A stretch of 64,000 nucleotides of DNA from a virus, in IMG/VR virus record IMGVR_UViG_3300048597_000634, positions 62,001-126,000 of that record. One strand, given 5' to 3'. The position numbers and the translations under genes are program-made. The number at the start of each line of letters is the position of its first letter. The first letter of the stretch is position 1. The notes beneath the pieces are model-generated. The model made no database searches, was not told the origin of the DNA, and saw nothing but the letters and a program-made list of their open reading frames with translations. Below are positions 1-8,538 of this stretch, in pieces.

Positions 1-1
1 G

Positions 2-523
2 TTAGTCGTTCACTTATATTATCGGGAGGCTAGCTATAACGCCCCTACTATTATCTATTCAGAGCAGTCTAGCCCAATTAACGATATAGTTAACGCGCTG
101 CCCCATGGTCGGATGTTGCAGTATAAAGAAGGTTTTGACCAACCAGTTGATTTACCTGGAGATACTTTACAAGAGCATTTGCCGGAGACTCATTTTGTAG
201 GGCAGAAGATGTTACAGGTTAATATTCTGCCTGGTGAGGAGATATTAAGGAATTGGATGGCCATATTGCGCGGCGTCATTAGGGATATTAACGTGCTGAA
301 GCCATTTACGGTTAGGAATCCTACTATCCAGTCTGTTAATTATGAGACGCCTAACTGGGAAGGAAAGGACAAGATGAACTTAGTCTTTCATTCCGCGTTT
401 ATGGTTGTTACTTACGACTTATATGAACCGCCCCGTGCCCAGGACTATATTTTGCCCAAGCCCAACTTTGTGCTGCAGTCTGGTAACCCAGAAATAGACG
501 ATGTGAGATCCTTTGTCTCATAA
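2..523 (+). CDS. Tail terminator or neck-type protein, 5' end cut by window edge
   Basis: The frame is open from base 2 to the TAA at 521-523, so the gene starts before the window and at least 173 residues are visible; the ATG at 113 is internal. I do not recognise a family-specific motif. The visible part is a mixed alpha/beta sequence of ordinary virion-protein composition, with no signal peptide or membrane segment. It lies directly upstream of the tail sheath gene, where contractile-tailed phages usually carry tail-completion, terminator or sheath-stabiliser proteins, so the role is inferred from position only. The reading frame itself is certain. Confidence 0.6.
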   Translation, partial: LVVHLYYREASYNAPTIIYSEQSSPINDIVNALPHGRMLQYKEGFDQPVDLPGDTLQEHLPETHFVGQKMLQVNILPGEEILRNWMAILRGVIRDINVLKPFTVRNPTIQSVNYETPNWEGKDKMNLVFHSAFMVVTYDLYEPPRAQDYILPKPNFVLQSGNPEIDDVRSFVS

Positions 524-546
524 GGGTTTTCGGCTAGCTACCACAT

Positions 547-591
547 AATTAGTCAAAATCAACTAATTGTATGAGTAGGGGCTGACGCCCT
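547..591 (+). promoter_or_regulatory. Two hairpins in the leader of the sheath gene
   Basis: Between the upstream stop and the sheath ATG there are two inverted repeats: AATTAGT (547-553) with ACTAATT (562-568), then AGGGGC (577-582) with GCCCT (587-591). Neither is followed by a T tract, so they may be a leader structure or mRNA-stability element rather than a terminator. An A+T-rich stretch, TGTAATAAAA, follows at about 598. No clear -35 box is visible. Confidence 0.3.
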
Positions 592-628
592 ATGTAGTGT
601 AATAAAAACATCACGCTAGTAGCACCTC

Positions 629-3600
629 ATGGCTGACTATACCTTTCCACATATTTCGTTTGATTCTCGAATCTTAGGGCCCGTTCCTTCTACTGCTCCC
701 TGGCGTGATGGTTACGCAATCATCGGGGAGTTTAACCGCGGGCCCCTACGCCCCATTTCTTCCAAACAGCGTTCTGTATTAGCCTCTTTGTTCGGCGAAG
801 ATAGCAGCTCTGGCTCCATTGCTCTTCAACAAGCGTTACAACAGGGCGCAGCTAATGCCACCGCTATTCGTGTCGTTCCTAGTACCCAGCCTGGATATCT
901 ACGGTTCTACTTAGCCGGTGAAGATCCTAACGTGGTGCCCAAGACTGGTTTTGAGTCTGGTGTTAGCACCACTAACGTATTAGACGTATTCAACCGGACT
1001 ACTGGTTTCCGCCTGACCTTTGATTATATTGGCAGCCCTGTTAGTGCCGTTACTCATTATGGAGAGCTGCGTACTGAGACTGGACCTGTAACCCACCCTG
1101 ACTTTTTCGGTCGCGGTCAGTTCAACTTTAATGCTAAGTATATCCAGAAGGGTAACTTTGCTGAGCCAGTGGTTTACGAAGATGACGAGCAGACTTTAGA
1201 CTTGAGTGTTCGTAACTCAGCGCCTGGTGAATACCAAGTTGTTACTTACATCGAAGGGAATAACAGTTACGTCGAGCAGTTCTTAAACCCTGGTTTTTCT
1301 TTACTGTCCGAAGAAAACGGGCAGCAAGAAGGTTTGACTATCGCATCTGAGCCCTTCACTATTAATGAAGATACAGGGCTTAAAGGTATTGTAGTTACAG
1401 GTCATTTTAGCCCTACTACGACTATTAACGGTGTTGTAACCGGCACTTCTGGGCTGCGGGAAATCACCTTCGACGCTACTCTTGGTGCGTTGGGTGCCGG
1501 TTGGGAGCCTACTGCTGAACAACTGACTATTTTAGAAGATGCCGCGCTATTAGTTAACGAAACTGTTTATCTAATTGACAGCGCCGATGCTACTGATGAT
1601 ACGGTAACTCTGCAAATAGGCAGTAATCTAAGCTCTACTGTAGAGGCTGGTTCTCGGGTGACCTTGGCCCCCCGTGTAGGTAGTATTACCCCCGGCAGCA
1701 CCACTTCTACTTTGACTATTAAAGGTCTGCCTGATGCTGCCATTGCGGTGGGTACTAAATTGACCTTTGGTCACTCTAAAGAGACTTTTGTTGTTGATGC
1801 AATCACCACCCCCTATGCACCCTTAACTGGACTAGTTACGGTAACCGTGACTGGTAATATCGCTAATAAGACCAAGGTCGGCGATTATATCGTTCTCACT
1901 GCCCCTAATACCGCTGCTGTAGAGAAAGCCTTCCGGGTTCACTTCCCTGCTAAAAGTAAGATTCTGGTATCTTACGCTTACGTACAGACTGATACCTTCG
2001 CTAACTTAACTGCTCAGCAAGCGGGTTATAAGTATTTTGAAGTACCCAGTTTGGCTGAAGCTGACGCTTTCTTTGTATTGGAGGAAGGAAACGGTAATAA
2101 GCCCATTGAGTTTAAGTATTTGACCTCACCACTGTCTCTTAATGCAGCTACTCTGTTGGGACAAGAATCTGTAGGGATTAAAATCCTTTATGGTTTGCCT
2201 AATGATAGTCGCTTGAACCTCACTTTGGGTACTCAGTGGACTGTACCCTTTGTACGGACGCAAGTAGTAGTTGGTGGTCGTGCTGGTACTCCTGAAGCTT
2301 ATCCTAAAGGTACTCCGCTGGCTAATATCATGCGGGATTTGGAGTATGCTATTTACGCCGACCCCGCATTCTCTTCCATGACTAGTTCTGTAGAGAATGT
2401 TATTGGGATTACACCCTACATGTTCCAGGTCCGTCCTAGCATCACTGGGTTGGAGTCTAATCGGTGTCTGTGGAACTTGGTTCGCTATGTAGCTGGACCT
2501 GAGCTGGTCTTCTCTAGCTATGACGCTGGCGACTTTAACGTAGAGTCTGTCAATAACGTTATCTTGGATCACCCAGAAGACTATGGCGTTACCTTCAATG
2601 GGACTTATTACCCCATCGAGTCTGCCACTAGCACTTCTGTGACGTTTGACATGCCTGTTGATGTAGAGGCGGCGTTTGTCTCTACTCTTTATGCCGGGGC
2701 TCCTATTCCCTTAGAGAGTCAAGACCAAACCCGTGATATCTTGATGTCCTTAACTAAAGACGGGATTTACACTCAGGATAACTACGGCGCCGCTAGTTAC
2801 TATCCGTATAAAGGAGGTCGTGACAGCGGCTCTTTTGCTTACCGTGACTTCTATACCCTCGATGGTCGTCCTCTGGTTCGAGTTCAATCTTTGAGCCCTG
2901 GTGACTATGGTAATAAGATTCGGGTAACTCTTATTCCAGATGAAGTTACTGAAGGTAGCGCTCGGTTTTATCTACAAGTCGAAGATACTTCTGCTGAGGT
3001 TGGCATTGGCGGACCTAAAGTAGAGTCTTTCTACTTGGATAATAAGGCTGTTAATACTGACACTGGAGTCTATGTAGAGACTGAGACCTCTAACTTGGTC
3101 CGAGTATTCTTAATCCCTGCTATTGAGCCTAGCAATCCTATTGTTCGTGCCCAATTGTTAACCTCGGAGATTTATACTCAATTACCTCTGCGTTTGGCAC
3201 CACCTTTGGAAGCCCAAGATAACTCCTATGCTTCTGGGTTTACTCGATTTAGCGCACAAGGCTCTACTACTATTGCTGACGTCTTCCTTCGTAAAGGCAC
3301 TAACTTCTCCGCTGCCGATGCTACTTCTGCTGTAGAAGCTCGTAAGGCTGGCTACTTAGAAGCGCTAGAAAAAGTACGTTCTTTGGACGTTACTTGGATT
3401 GGTATCGCTGGTATTTACTACGGTGATAGTGACTACAAAGAAGTCTTTGAGACTCTCAAAGAGATTGTTGACTCTAGTGGTCCATCTACTGGTGGTTTCC
3501 GCCGGGCAGTAGTCCAACTATCTCCCACAGTCACCCCTCGCTCTGCGGGTACGATGCGTACTCAGGTTAATTCCCCACGCTTTATTCAGATTGCTGGTAT

Positions 3601-4225
3601 GGCCCAAGGACGGAGCATGAGCGGTATTGCTTACCGGAGCGAGCCGGTAGTAGGCGCTTATATCGGGTTAGGCGCTAGCCGCGGTCCTCACTTGAGCCCG
3701 GCCTCTACCTACGGTGAGCGCTCTGTCGTGGGTATGACTTATAGCTCTATCAATCCTACTCCTGCTACGTTGGAGGCCTATACCCAATCTGGCACTGAGG
3801 TCTTCTACCGTGACCCCGGGTTGAACGTGTTCAAGTTCTTGAATGGTATTAGTTCTACGACTAATAACCTGTTGCGCCATGTCTCTGTAGTCCACTCTTG
3901 GGACCAGGCCCGCGACCGGATTTATCAATCGTTGTTAAGCTACCGTTCTCAGAATATCAGCCCCCAACTGTTGAGCCGTATTGCTAGCGCCTGTGACGCT
4001 GTGTTGGCTGAGTTTGTACGGAACGAAATGTTGTCTGCTTACCAGCCGACGATTTGCGATGCCCGTAACAATAGTGAAGATGATGCTCGTCGGGGCATTA
4101 TCAACATTCTAATTCAGGCTCGTCCTATCTTCCCTGGGGATTACCTCAAGGTTACTGACATCTTGGACTTCCGGTCTTCGTTGACCATTAACGCACTGCC
4201 TGGACCTCGTGTCGACCAGTTCTAG
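629..4225 (+). CDS. Contractile tail sheath protein (very large, 1,198 aa)
   Basis: Forms the contractile outer cylinder of a myovirus tail. The N-terminal part (about residues 10-75) has a sheath-like segment about taking a 'free ride' (GYAIIGEFNRGP) followed by an Ala/Gln-rich helix. The C-terminal 150 residues carry the conserved sheath core, with the NxLNGISSTT-type strand, a helix with HSWDQARDRIYQSLL, and the end FPGDYLKVTDILDF. At 1,198 residues it is about twice the length of common sheaths; the middle (about 150-900) is beta-rich with many Thr/Ser/Val repeats and probably forms extra surface domains. The next gene is the likely tube protein, the usual sheath-tube pair. ATG start; only a weak Shine-Dalgarno sequence. 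The family call is firm; the nature of the inserted domains is unknown. Confidence 0.88.
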   Translation: MADYTFPHISFDSRILGPVPSTAPWRDGYAIIGEFNRGPLRPISSKQRSVLASLFGEDSSSGSIALQQALQQGAANATAIRVVPSTQPGYLRFYLAGEDPNVVPKTGFESGVSTTNVLDVFNRTTGFRLTFDYIGSPVSAVTHYGELRTETGPVTHPDFFGRGQFNFNAKYIQKGNFAEPVVYEDDEQTLDLSVRNSAPGEYQVVTYIEGNNSYVEQFLNPGFSLLSEENGQQEGLTIASEPFTINEDTGLKGIVVTGHFSPTTTINGVVTGTSGLREITFDATLGALGAGWEPTAEQLTILEDAALLVNETVYLIDSADATDDTVTLQIGSNLSSTVEAGSRVTLAPRVGSITPGSTTSTLTIKGLPDAAIAVGTKLTFGHSKETFVVDAITTPYAPLTGLVTVTVTGNIANKTKVGDYIVLTAPNTAAVEKAFRVHFPAKSKILVSYAYVQTDTFANLTAQQAGYKYFEVPSLAEADAFFVLEEGNGNKPIEFKYLTSPLSLNAATLLGQESVGIKILYGLPNDSRLNLTLGTQWTVPFVRTQVVVGGRAGTPEAYPKGTPLANIMRDLEYAIYADPAFSSMTSSVENVIGITPYMFQVRPSITGLESNRCLWNLVRYVAGPELVFSSYDAGDFNVESVNNVILDHPEDYGVTFNGTYYPIESATSTSVTFDMPVDVEAAFVSTLYAGAPIPLESQDQTRDILMSLTKDGIYTQDNYGAASYYPYKGGRDSGSFAYRDFYTLDGRPLVRVQSLSPGDYGNKIRVTLIPDEVTEGSARFYLQVEDTSAEVGIGGPKVESFYLDNKAVNTDTGVYVETETSNLVRVFLIPAIEPSNPIVRAQLLTSEIYTQLPLRLAPPLEAQDNSYASGFTRFSAQGSTTIADVFLRKGTNFSAADATSAVEARKAGYLEALEKVRSLDVTWIGIAGIYYGDSDYKEVFETLKEIVDSSGPSTGGFRRAVVQLSPTVTPRSAGTMRTQVNSPRFIQIAGMAQGRSMSGIAYRSEPVVGAYIGLGASRGPHLSPASTYGERSVVGMTYSSINPTPATLEAYTQSGTEVFYRDPGLNVFKFLNGISSTTNNLLRHVSVVHSWDQARDRIYQSLLSYRSQNISPQLLSRIASACDAVLAEFVRNEMLSAYQPTICDARNNSEDDARRGIINILIQARPIFPGDYLKVTDILDFRSSLTINALPGPRVDQF

Positions 4226-4300
4226 ATAGCGTATTCATTGTTCTAGTAATGGGGTAGGTATCTTGCGGTGCCTGCCCCATTTACTTTCGGATTTCTTTCT

Positions 4301-5071
4301 ATGTCTTCGATTATTTCCCGGGCGGCGATTAATAACGCCATCCTAGACCCTTTCCAGGGGTTTGATATTGACGTATTTGTACAAGACCAGGCCACTGGTG
4401 TTCAGGTTCTGGCAGGCTCCTTTACCTCGTTCCAATTCACCATGCGGAACGCCACTGAGCCCTATTTAGAATTAAACCAACGTGTACCTCGCCTCCTTGA
4501 TGGTGTTTTCCAATTTGGTTGGGTATTAGAACGTGGTTGCTTAGACGTTCGGTTTGTAGAGCAGACCTTTGGCTTCCGGTCTATTGGTCGTGAGCTGCGG
4601 GTCAATCGTAGCCCTCGGTTCCAAATCACTTTGGAAATGAACGCCCCTGAGCTTGATGGCAATCCTATTGATGGTAGTGTTGCTTACTTTAAAGCTGGTG
4701 CCAGTGGTCAGGCTGCTGCTGGTGAAACGCGTATGGCTAAGGGTCGCATTCGTTTAGTTTATGCCAAGACTGACGCCTTGACCTTTGGTGCTATGGCCGG
4801 AGGCTCTGTGGTCGCTAACCGTTGGGAAGGGCTGTGTGAAGGTATTTACCGTTCTGATGAGGTTAGTGGTTGGGCTGGCATTCAGACTGGTCAAACCGAC
4901 ATTGATCAGGATGTAAGCTTGGCGCAGAGTAGGGACCAAATCGAGCGAAATAACGTTAATGGTTCAGGCGGTATTATTCGGGCTACTAGTGACTTTGAGA
5001 ATACCTACCCTAGTTGGTTAAATAACTACTTGCCTACCGGAGCTTCTGAAACTACTACTGTTGATATTTAG
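4301..5071 (+). CDS. Probable tail tube protein
   Basis: About 256 residues from the ATG at 4301; an in-frame GTG at 4268 would add 11 residues (MPAPFTFGFLS). I prefer the ATG because the segment FDIDVFVQD, typical of tube N-termini, then follows soon after. The protein is beta-rich with few Cys or Lys and has no signal peptide. Its place straight after the sheath gene, its size, and a strong hairpin after its stop all fit a highly expressed tube subunit that stacks in hexameric rings inside the sheath. The name is inferred from context and fold type, not from a diagnostic motif. Confidence 0.65.
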   Translation: MSSIISRAAINNAILDPFQGFDIDVFVQDQATGVQVLAGSFTSFQFTMRNATEPYLELNQRVPRLLDGVFQFGWVLERGCLDVRFVEQTFGFRSIGRELRVNRSPRFQITLEMNAPELDGNPIDGSVAYFKAGASGQAAAGETRMAKGRIRLVYAKTDALTFGAMAGGSVVANRWEGLCEGIYRSDEVSGWAGIQTGQTDIDQDVSLAQSRDQIERNNVNGSGGIIRATSDFENTYPSWLNNYLPTGASETTTVDI

Positions 5072-5094
5072 TAAGCTGAACTTGGTAGAATCAT

Positions 5095-5132
5095 AAGCGC
5101 TAGGGGTTCTATGAGCCTCGGCGCTTTAACTT
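5095..5132 (+). terminator. Strong hairpin after the tube gene
   Basis: AAGCGC (5095-5100) pairs with GCGCTT (5121-5126), and inside it AGG pairs with CCT. The stem is followed by TAACTTATTTG, a weak T-rich tail. It lies 24 bases after the tube stop and before the hub operon. It could partly terminate or process the sheath-tube message so that these abundant proteins are made in excess. Confidence 0.5.
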
Positions 5133-5157
5133 ATTTGTAGTAATAGACGTTGGTTGT

Positions 5158-6876
5158 ATGTCAACAGAAGACCTAAAAGGACAGATAGAGAAGTTAGAGA
5201 AGGAGCTTAAAGCCCTAGAAACGCTACAACAGGATAAGTTAGAAGCAGTTAGACGTAGTACTTTATTTGAGAATAATCTTGACCAACTAATAATCCAAGG
5301 TAATCCTTTAGCACTCGAATACTCCCGAGCCACAGCTAATGTAGCTTCGAAAAAGGCAGAATTAGACGCCAAAAAGAAAGAGTCAAACCCTGGCACGACT
5401 ACGCAACAGACAACTGGCCTGAGTGTAACACCATCATCTCCAAGTACAACATCCACAACTACTGCCTCAGCAATAGGCAAACCCAACAAACTAGCACCTT
5501 ACTTTCCAGGCTTTACCACTGACGATAAAGGTAATAGCACCCCTAAGATGGGTGCTTTATGTCATCAACAGCGTCCTGCCGCGGTACCGGTCTGTGCTAT
5601 CACTGACTTAGAAAACAAAATCATAATGTCTAACACCAACAAAGCTGGTGATTGGGTAGTGCTTAAGGCAAGGACTAATATAAATAATTATTGGGATGCG
5701 TCGACGGCGTTTTTCCAGTGTACGGTGGCAGCTACAGATACTACTGCTGATATCCCACCAAGTCCTGGCGGTATAGCGCGGCATATGCTGGTTAGGAGTA
5801 GTTTTGATAAAGGCGTTAAATATTCAGACGAGGCTCAATTAGGCAGTACGTTAGCTATCAGGTATGGGAAAGACAAAGCAGATGCGGTAAAGACAGCTAT
5901 TTTGAACCCACAAAATTACACTACATATGACACTCAGGGAAGTCAATCTAGGAAGGTAAAAGGTATATCTATAGATAAAATAGACGCTGCTTTTAGAAAC
6001 TTGCTACCTGACATTTCAAAGGCTAAGACTCCGACAGGCGAAGTAGACGAAAAGAAAAAACAAGTAACAGACGACGCGCTAAGGCAACTATTAGATTCAC
6101 TTAAAGTAACTAACCAAATTCAATCTGAGCCTAGGGGTATTGTAACTGAGGAAGATTTACAAGCTGCCTTAAATGACCCTAACTCAAAGTTAGCTCAATT
6201 TTTTGCGGCTGCCAGTAGTATAGAAAACAGTGAGGAGTTAGAAGCTGGACTAACAGATGGAGAGAAAGAAGCTAAAGCAGCAGCAACCCAAGACGAAATA
6301 GAAGAGTTTCCCTTAGATATCCTTGACGAGGTCTGTATCTTCTTTGGCTACCTAGATACCATGCGTCCTGTAACGCAGCAGGATATAGCCGAAAATCGGT
6401 TATTACGGCGTGGAGTTTGGGTAATTGACACAGTCACTAAGAGCGGCGGTGCTTCAGCGGGCATAGTCTGGACAGTGCAGTGCCGAGACCGTCTGAAGTA
6501 TTTAATGGATACCTTAGGGTCGTTTAATACGGCGGCGAATAATGACTTATTAATCGGGGATATTTTAGCGCAAAAGCCTGGTGATAAGGCAGAAGGGGCA
6601 TCCCCTCCTCCAGCAAAGTCAGAGAATGCCGCTAAGAATGGCGCGGCGCCTGCTGCAGAACCAACTACGTTAAAGAATAGTAGGTCGTTAGCCATTCTTT
6701 ATATTGCTCGCACGGGTATTGGCGATTTAGGAGATTTCAATGTAGGGGGTAGATTTATAGAAAAGGGGTTTATTTTGGATATATCGGATTACGCTATGGC
6801 AACGTCATCAGAAGAGCCGGGCACTGGCGCCAGTGAAGCTGATAAAGGAGATAGTAGTAGTGTAGCCCCCCCCTAA
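5158..6876 (+). CDS. Baseplate hub protein, N-terminal-half type (gp27/gpD-like)
   Basis: 572 residues. Residues 1-65 are a charged coiled coil (SxEDLKGQIEKLEKELKALE pattern), followed by a Thr/Ser/Pro linker. Around residues 395-460 is a segment of the kind seen in hub proteins of contractile tails: an acidic strand running into FFGYLDTMRP, then RRGVWVIDTV and VQCRDRLKYLMDTL. The matching C-terminal hub region (GDPxIxPGE, then YYTELTLL) is absent here but present in the next gene, so the two may form one split hub. The C-terminus is Gly/Ser/Glu-rich. The hub ring would sit under the tube and hold the spike. ATG start at 5158. The assignment is by motif pattern and gene order. Confidence 0.55.
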   Translation: MSTEDLKGQIEKLEKELKALETLQQDKLEAVRRSTLFENNLDQLIIQGNPLALEYSRATANVASKKAELDAKKKESNPGTTTQQTTGLSVTPSSPSTTSTTTASAIGKPNKLAPYFPGFTTDDKGNSTPKMGALCHQQRPAAVPVCAITDLENKIIMSNTNKAGDWVVLKARTNINNYWDASTAFFQCTVAATDTTADIPPSPGGIARHMLVRSSFDKGVKYSDEAQLGSTLAIRYGKDKADAVKTAILNPQNYTTYDTQGSQSRKVKGISIDKIDAAFRNLLPDISKAKTPTGEVDEKKKQVTDDALRQLLDSLKVTNQIQSEPRGIVTEEDLQAALNDPNSKLAQFFAAASSIENSEELEAGLTDGEKEAKAAATQDEIEEFPLDILDEVCIFFGYLDTMRPVTQQDIAENRLLRRGVWVIDTVTKSGGASAGIVWTVQCRDRLKYLMDTLGSFNTAANNDLLIGDILAQKPGDKAEGASPPPAKSENAAKNGAAPAAEPTTLKNSRSLAILYIARTGIGDLGDFNVGGRFIEKGFILDISDYAMATSSEEPGTGASEADKGDSSSVAPP

Positions 6877-6918
6877 TAATGCAGATATAGGTAATGCGTA
6901 TCTTCTAGGATTTTAATT

Positions 6919-8532
6919 ATGGCTGACTCAACAGCTCCTCCCACTCCTGAAACTCCAGTGGCTCAGGTGCCCGCCGAACCTACTACTGACGTTACTGCCA
7001 GACCGAGAATAGAAGCGGGCGGCTTTGACCCATTCATTCCTTGGAAAGGCTCTACTGGCAGTATGTCTACGAACGTAACTGTAGACTCTAGCGGTCAATC
7101 AGTGCCTACTAATAAAACCGACAATTTTGTAGTAGTCAGCCCTAATGAAGGTAACTTTGCTGATTATTATAAGATTGCTAGAGAGGACCAAGCTAAACAA
7201 CAGCCTGGTACTAACAACCTTCTGCTAGAGAATGTCGCAAAGCGATATAACAAAGAAATCAAAGACATTACTTTAGAAGACTTCAGTAATTATTTGCTGT
7301 CTAATACTGATGAAGCAGTCGCCTTGACTACGCCTGATGCCAATAATAACTTCACTCAGTTCAGTGCAGGTGGCACGTTACAAGGCAGTACGCGTAACAA
7401 AGCATTATCTAAAGAGCTCAAGTTCAACATAGTCACAGGTAGAACGGCATATGAAAGTCAAGTAGAATCCTACTTTGGCACTAACTTTGTTGTAACCGAG
7501 CGTGGTCCGTTGGAGTTTATCAAGTTTCTTAGTCAGCAAGAGCCCTGGCCCACTATCGTCTTTGCTGATAGCCGCACTGGTGAGTATTGGTATGTGGTGC
7601 GTGGACTTGATGTAAGTGGTTTAGGGGATGGGTCTAGGTTTAACAGGACTTACTATTTCCGGCAATATCCTGAGGGAGTGGCACCGCATATGGCTACCAT
7701 GCTTCATTCATTCAGAGAAGAGCGGTCGGCTATTAGTAAACGGACTAACATCATTGTGCAGAGTCACGCTATCAGTGATAGCAATGGAGAGAAAAATAAC
7801 CTAATCCATTTATCAATTATCCCACCGGGTTGGAGAGACCGTGCGTTCGCCTGTAGTTATTTTACAGTTACCGATGATACTGCCGTTGATAGTCCCGGGG
7901 CGCTAATTGCGGTGGCATTTGCCTATGCTCGGGTATTAAGTAAGGAAGTAAAAGCGGCGGCGGCTACTATGCTCGGCGACCCCAGTATCATCCCAGGAGA
8001 GGCTATACAAGTTATAGGCTCGCCAATGCACCAAGGATATACTGACCCAGATAAAGGGGCTGCAGATCGAGAAGTATTTATGGAAATGGCTCAAGCTTAT
8101 GAGGACACATATAAAAGGATGGCTGACTTAGTGAGGTCTGATGCTTCTGGTACCGCAGGGGCTAGTGCTGCAGACAACGAAGGTAACTTTTTACAAAATA
8201 TGTTAGGTACTGCAGCTAATGCATTAGGGTTTGGTAATGGCAGTGGTAGCGATGCAGCAGGCGGGGGCGGCGGCGGTGGTAAAAGCCCAGTAGATCTTAA
8301 AATAGCCAACAACGCAAATGGTGGACCGGTGGTATTTGAGACTACCCAAAACGCCACCGATATGCCAGAAGTATTAACTTTGGCTGCCCAAGAGCGTCAA
8401 CAGTTATATAGGAATACGATTATGTTTGAGCCGGAGCCTAATTCAATGTGGCGAGTTGAAGGGGTAGTAGATAGGTTTAATGATGGTACTGAGGGGTATT
8501 ACACCGAGTTAACCTTATTAAGCTGCTTTTAA
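6919..8532 (+). CDS. Baseplate hub protein, C-terminal-half type
   Basis: 537 residues. Residues 350-365 read MLGDPSIIPGEAIQVIG, and the C-terminus reads MWRVEGVVDRFNDGTEGYYTELTLL. These are the two signatures usual at the end of gpD/gp27-type hubs. A Gly-rich linker (seven or more consecutive Gly) near residue 452 separates a helical insert from the last domain. Residues 1-45 are Pro/Thr-rich and probably disordered. It follows the first hub half by 42 bases and is followed after 6 bases by the OB-fold spike gene, the usual hub-spike order. Confidence 0.6.
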   Translation: MADSTAPPTPETPVAQVPAEPTTDVTARPRIEAGGFDPFIPWKGSTGSMSTNVTVDSSGQSVPTNKTDNFVVVSPNEGNFADYYKIAREDQAKQQPGTNNLLLENVAKRYNKEIKDITLEDFSNYLLSNTDEAVALTTPDANNNFTQFSAGGTLQGSTRNKALSKELKFNIVTGRTAYESQVESYFGTNFVVTERGPLEFIKFLSQQEPWPTIVFADSRTGEYWYVVRGLDVSGLGDGSRFNRTYYFRQYPEGVAPHMATMLHSFREERSAISKRTNIIVQSHAISDSNGEKNNLIHLSIIPPGWRDRAFACSYFTVTDDTAVDSPGALIAVAFAYARVLSKEVKAAAATMLGDPSIIPGEAIQVIGSPMHQGYTDPDKGAADREVFMEMAQAYEDTYKRMADLVRSDASGTAGASAADNEGNFLQNMLGTAANALGFGNGSGSDAAGGGGGGGKSPVDLKIANNANGGPVVFETTQNATDMPEVLTLAAQERQQLYRNTIMFEPEPNSMWRVEGVVDRFNDGTEGYYTELTLLSCF

Positions 8533-8538
8533 AACATC

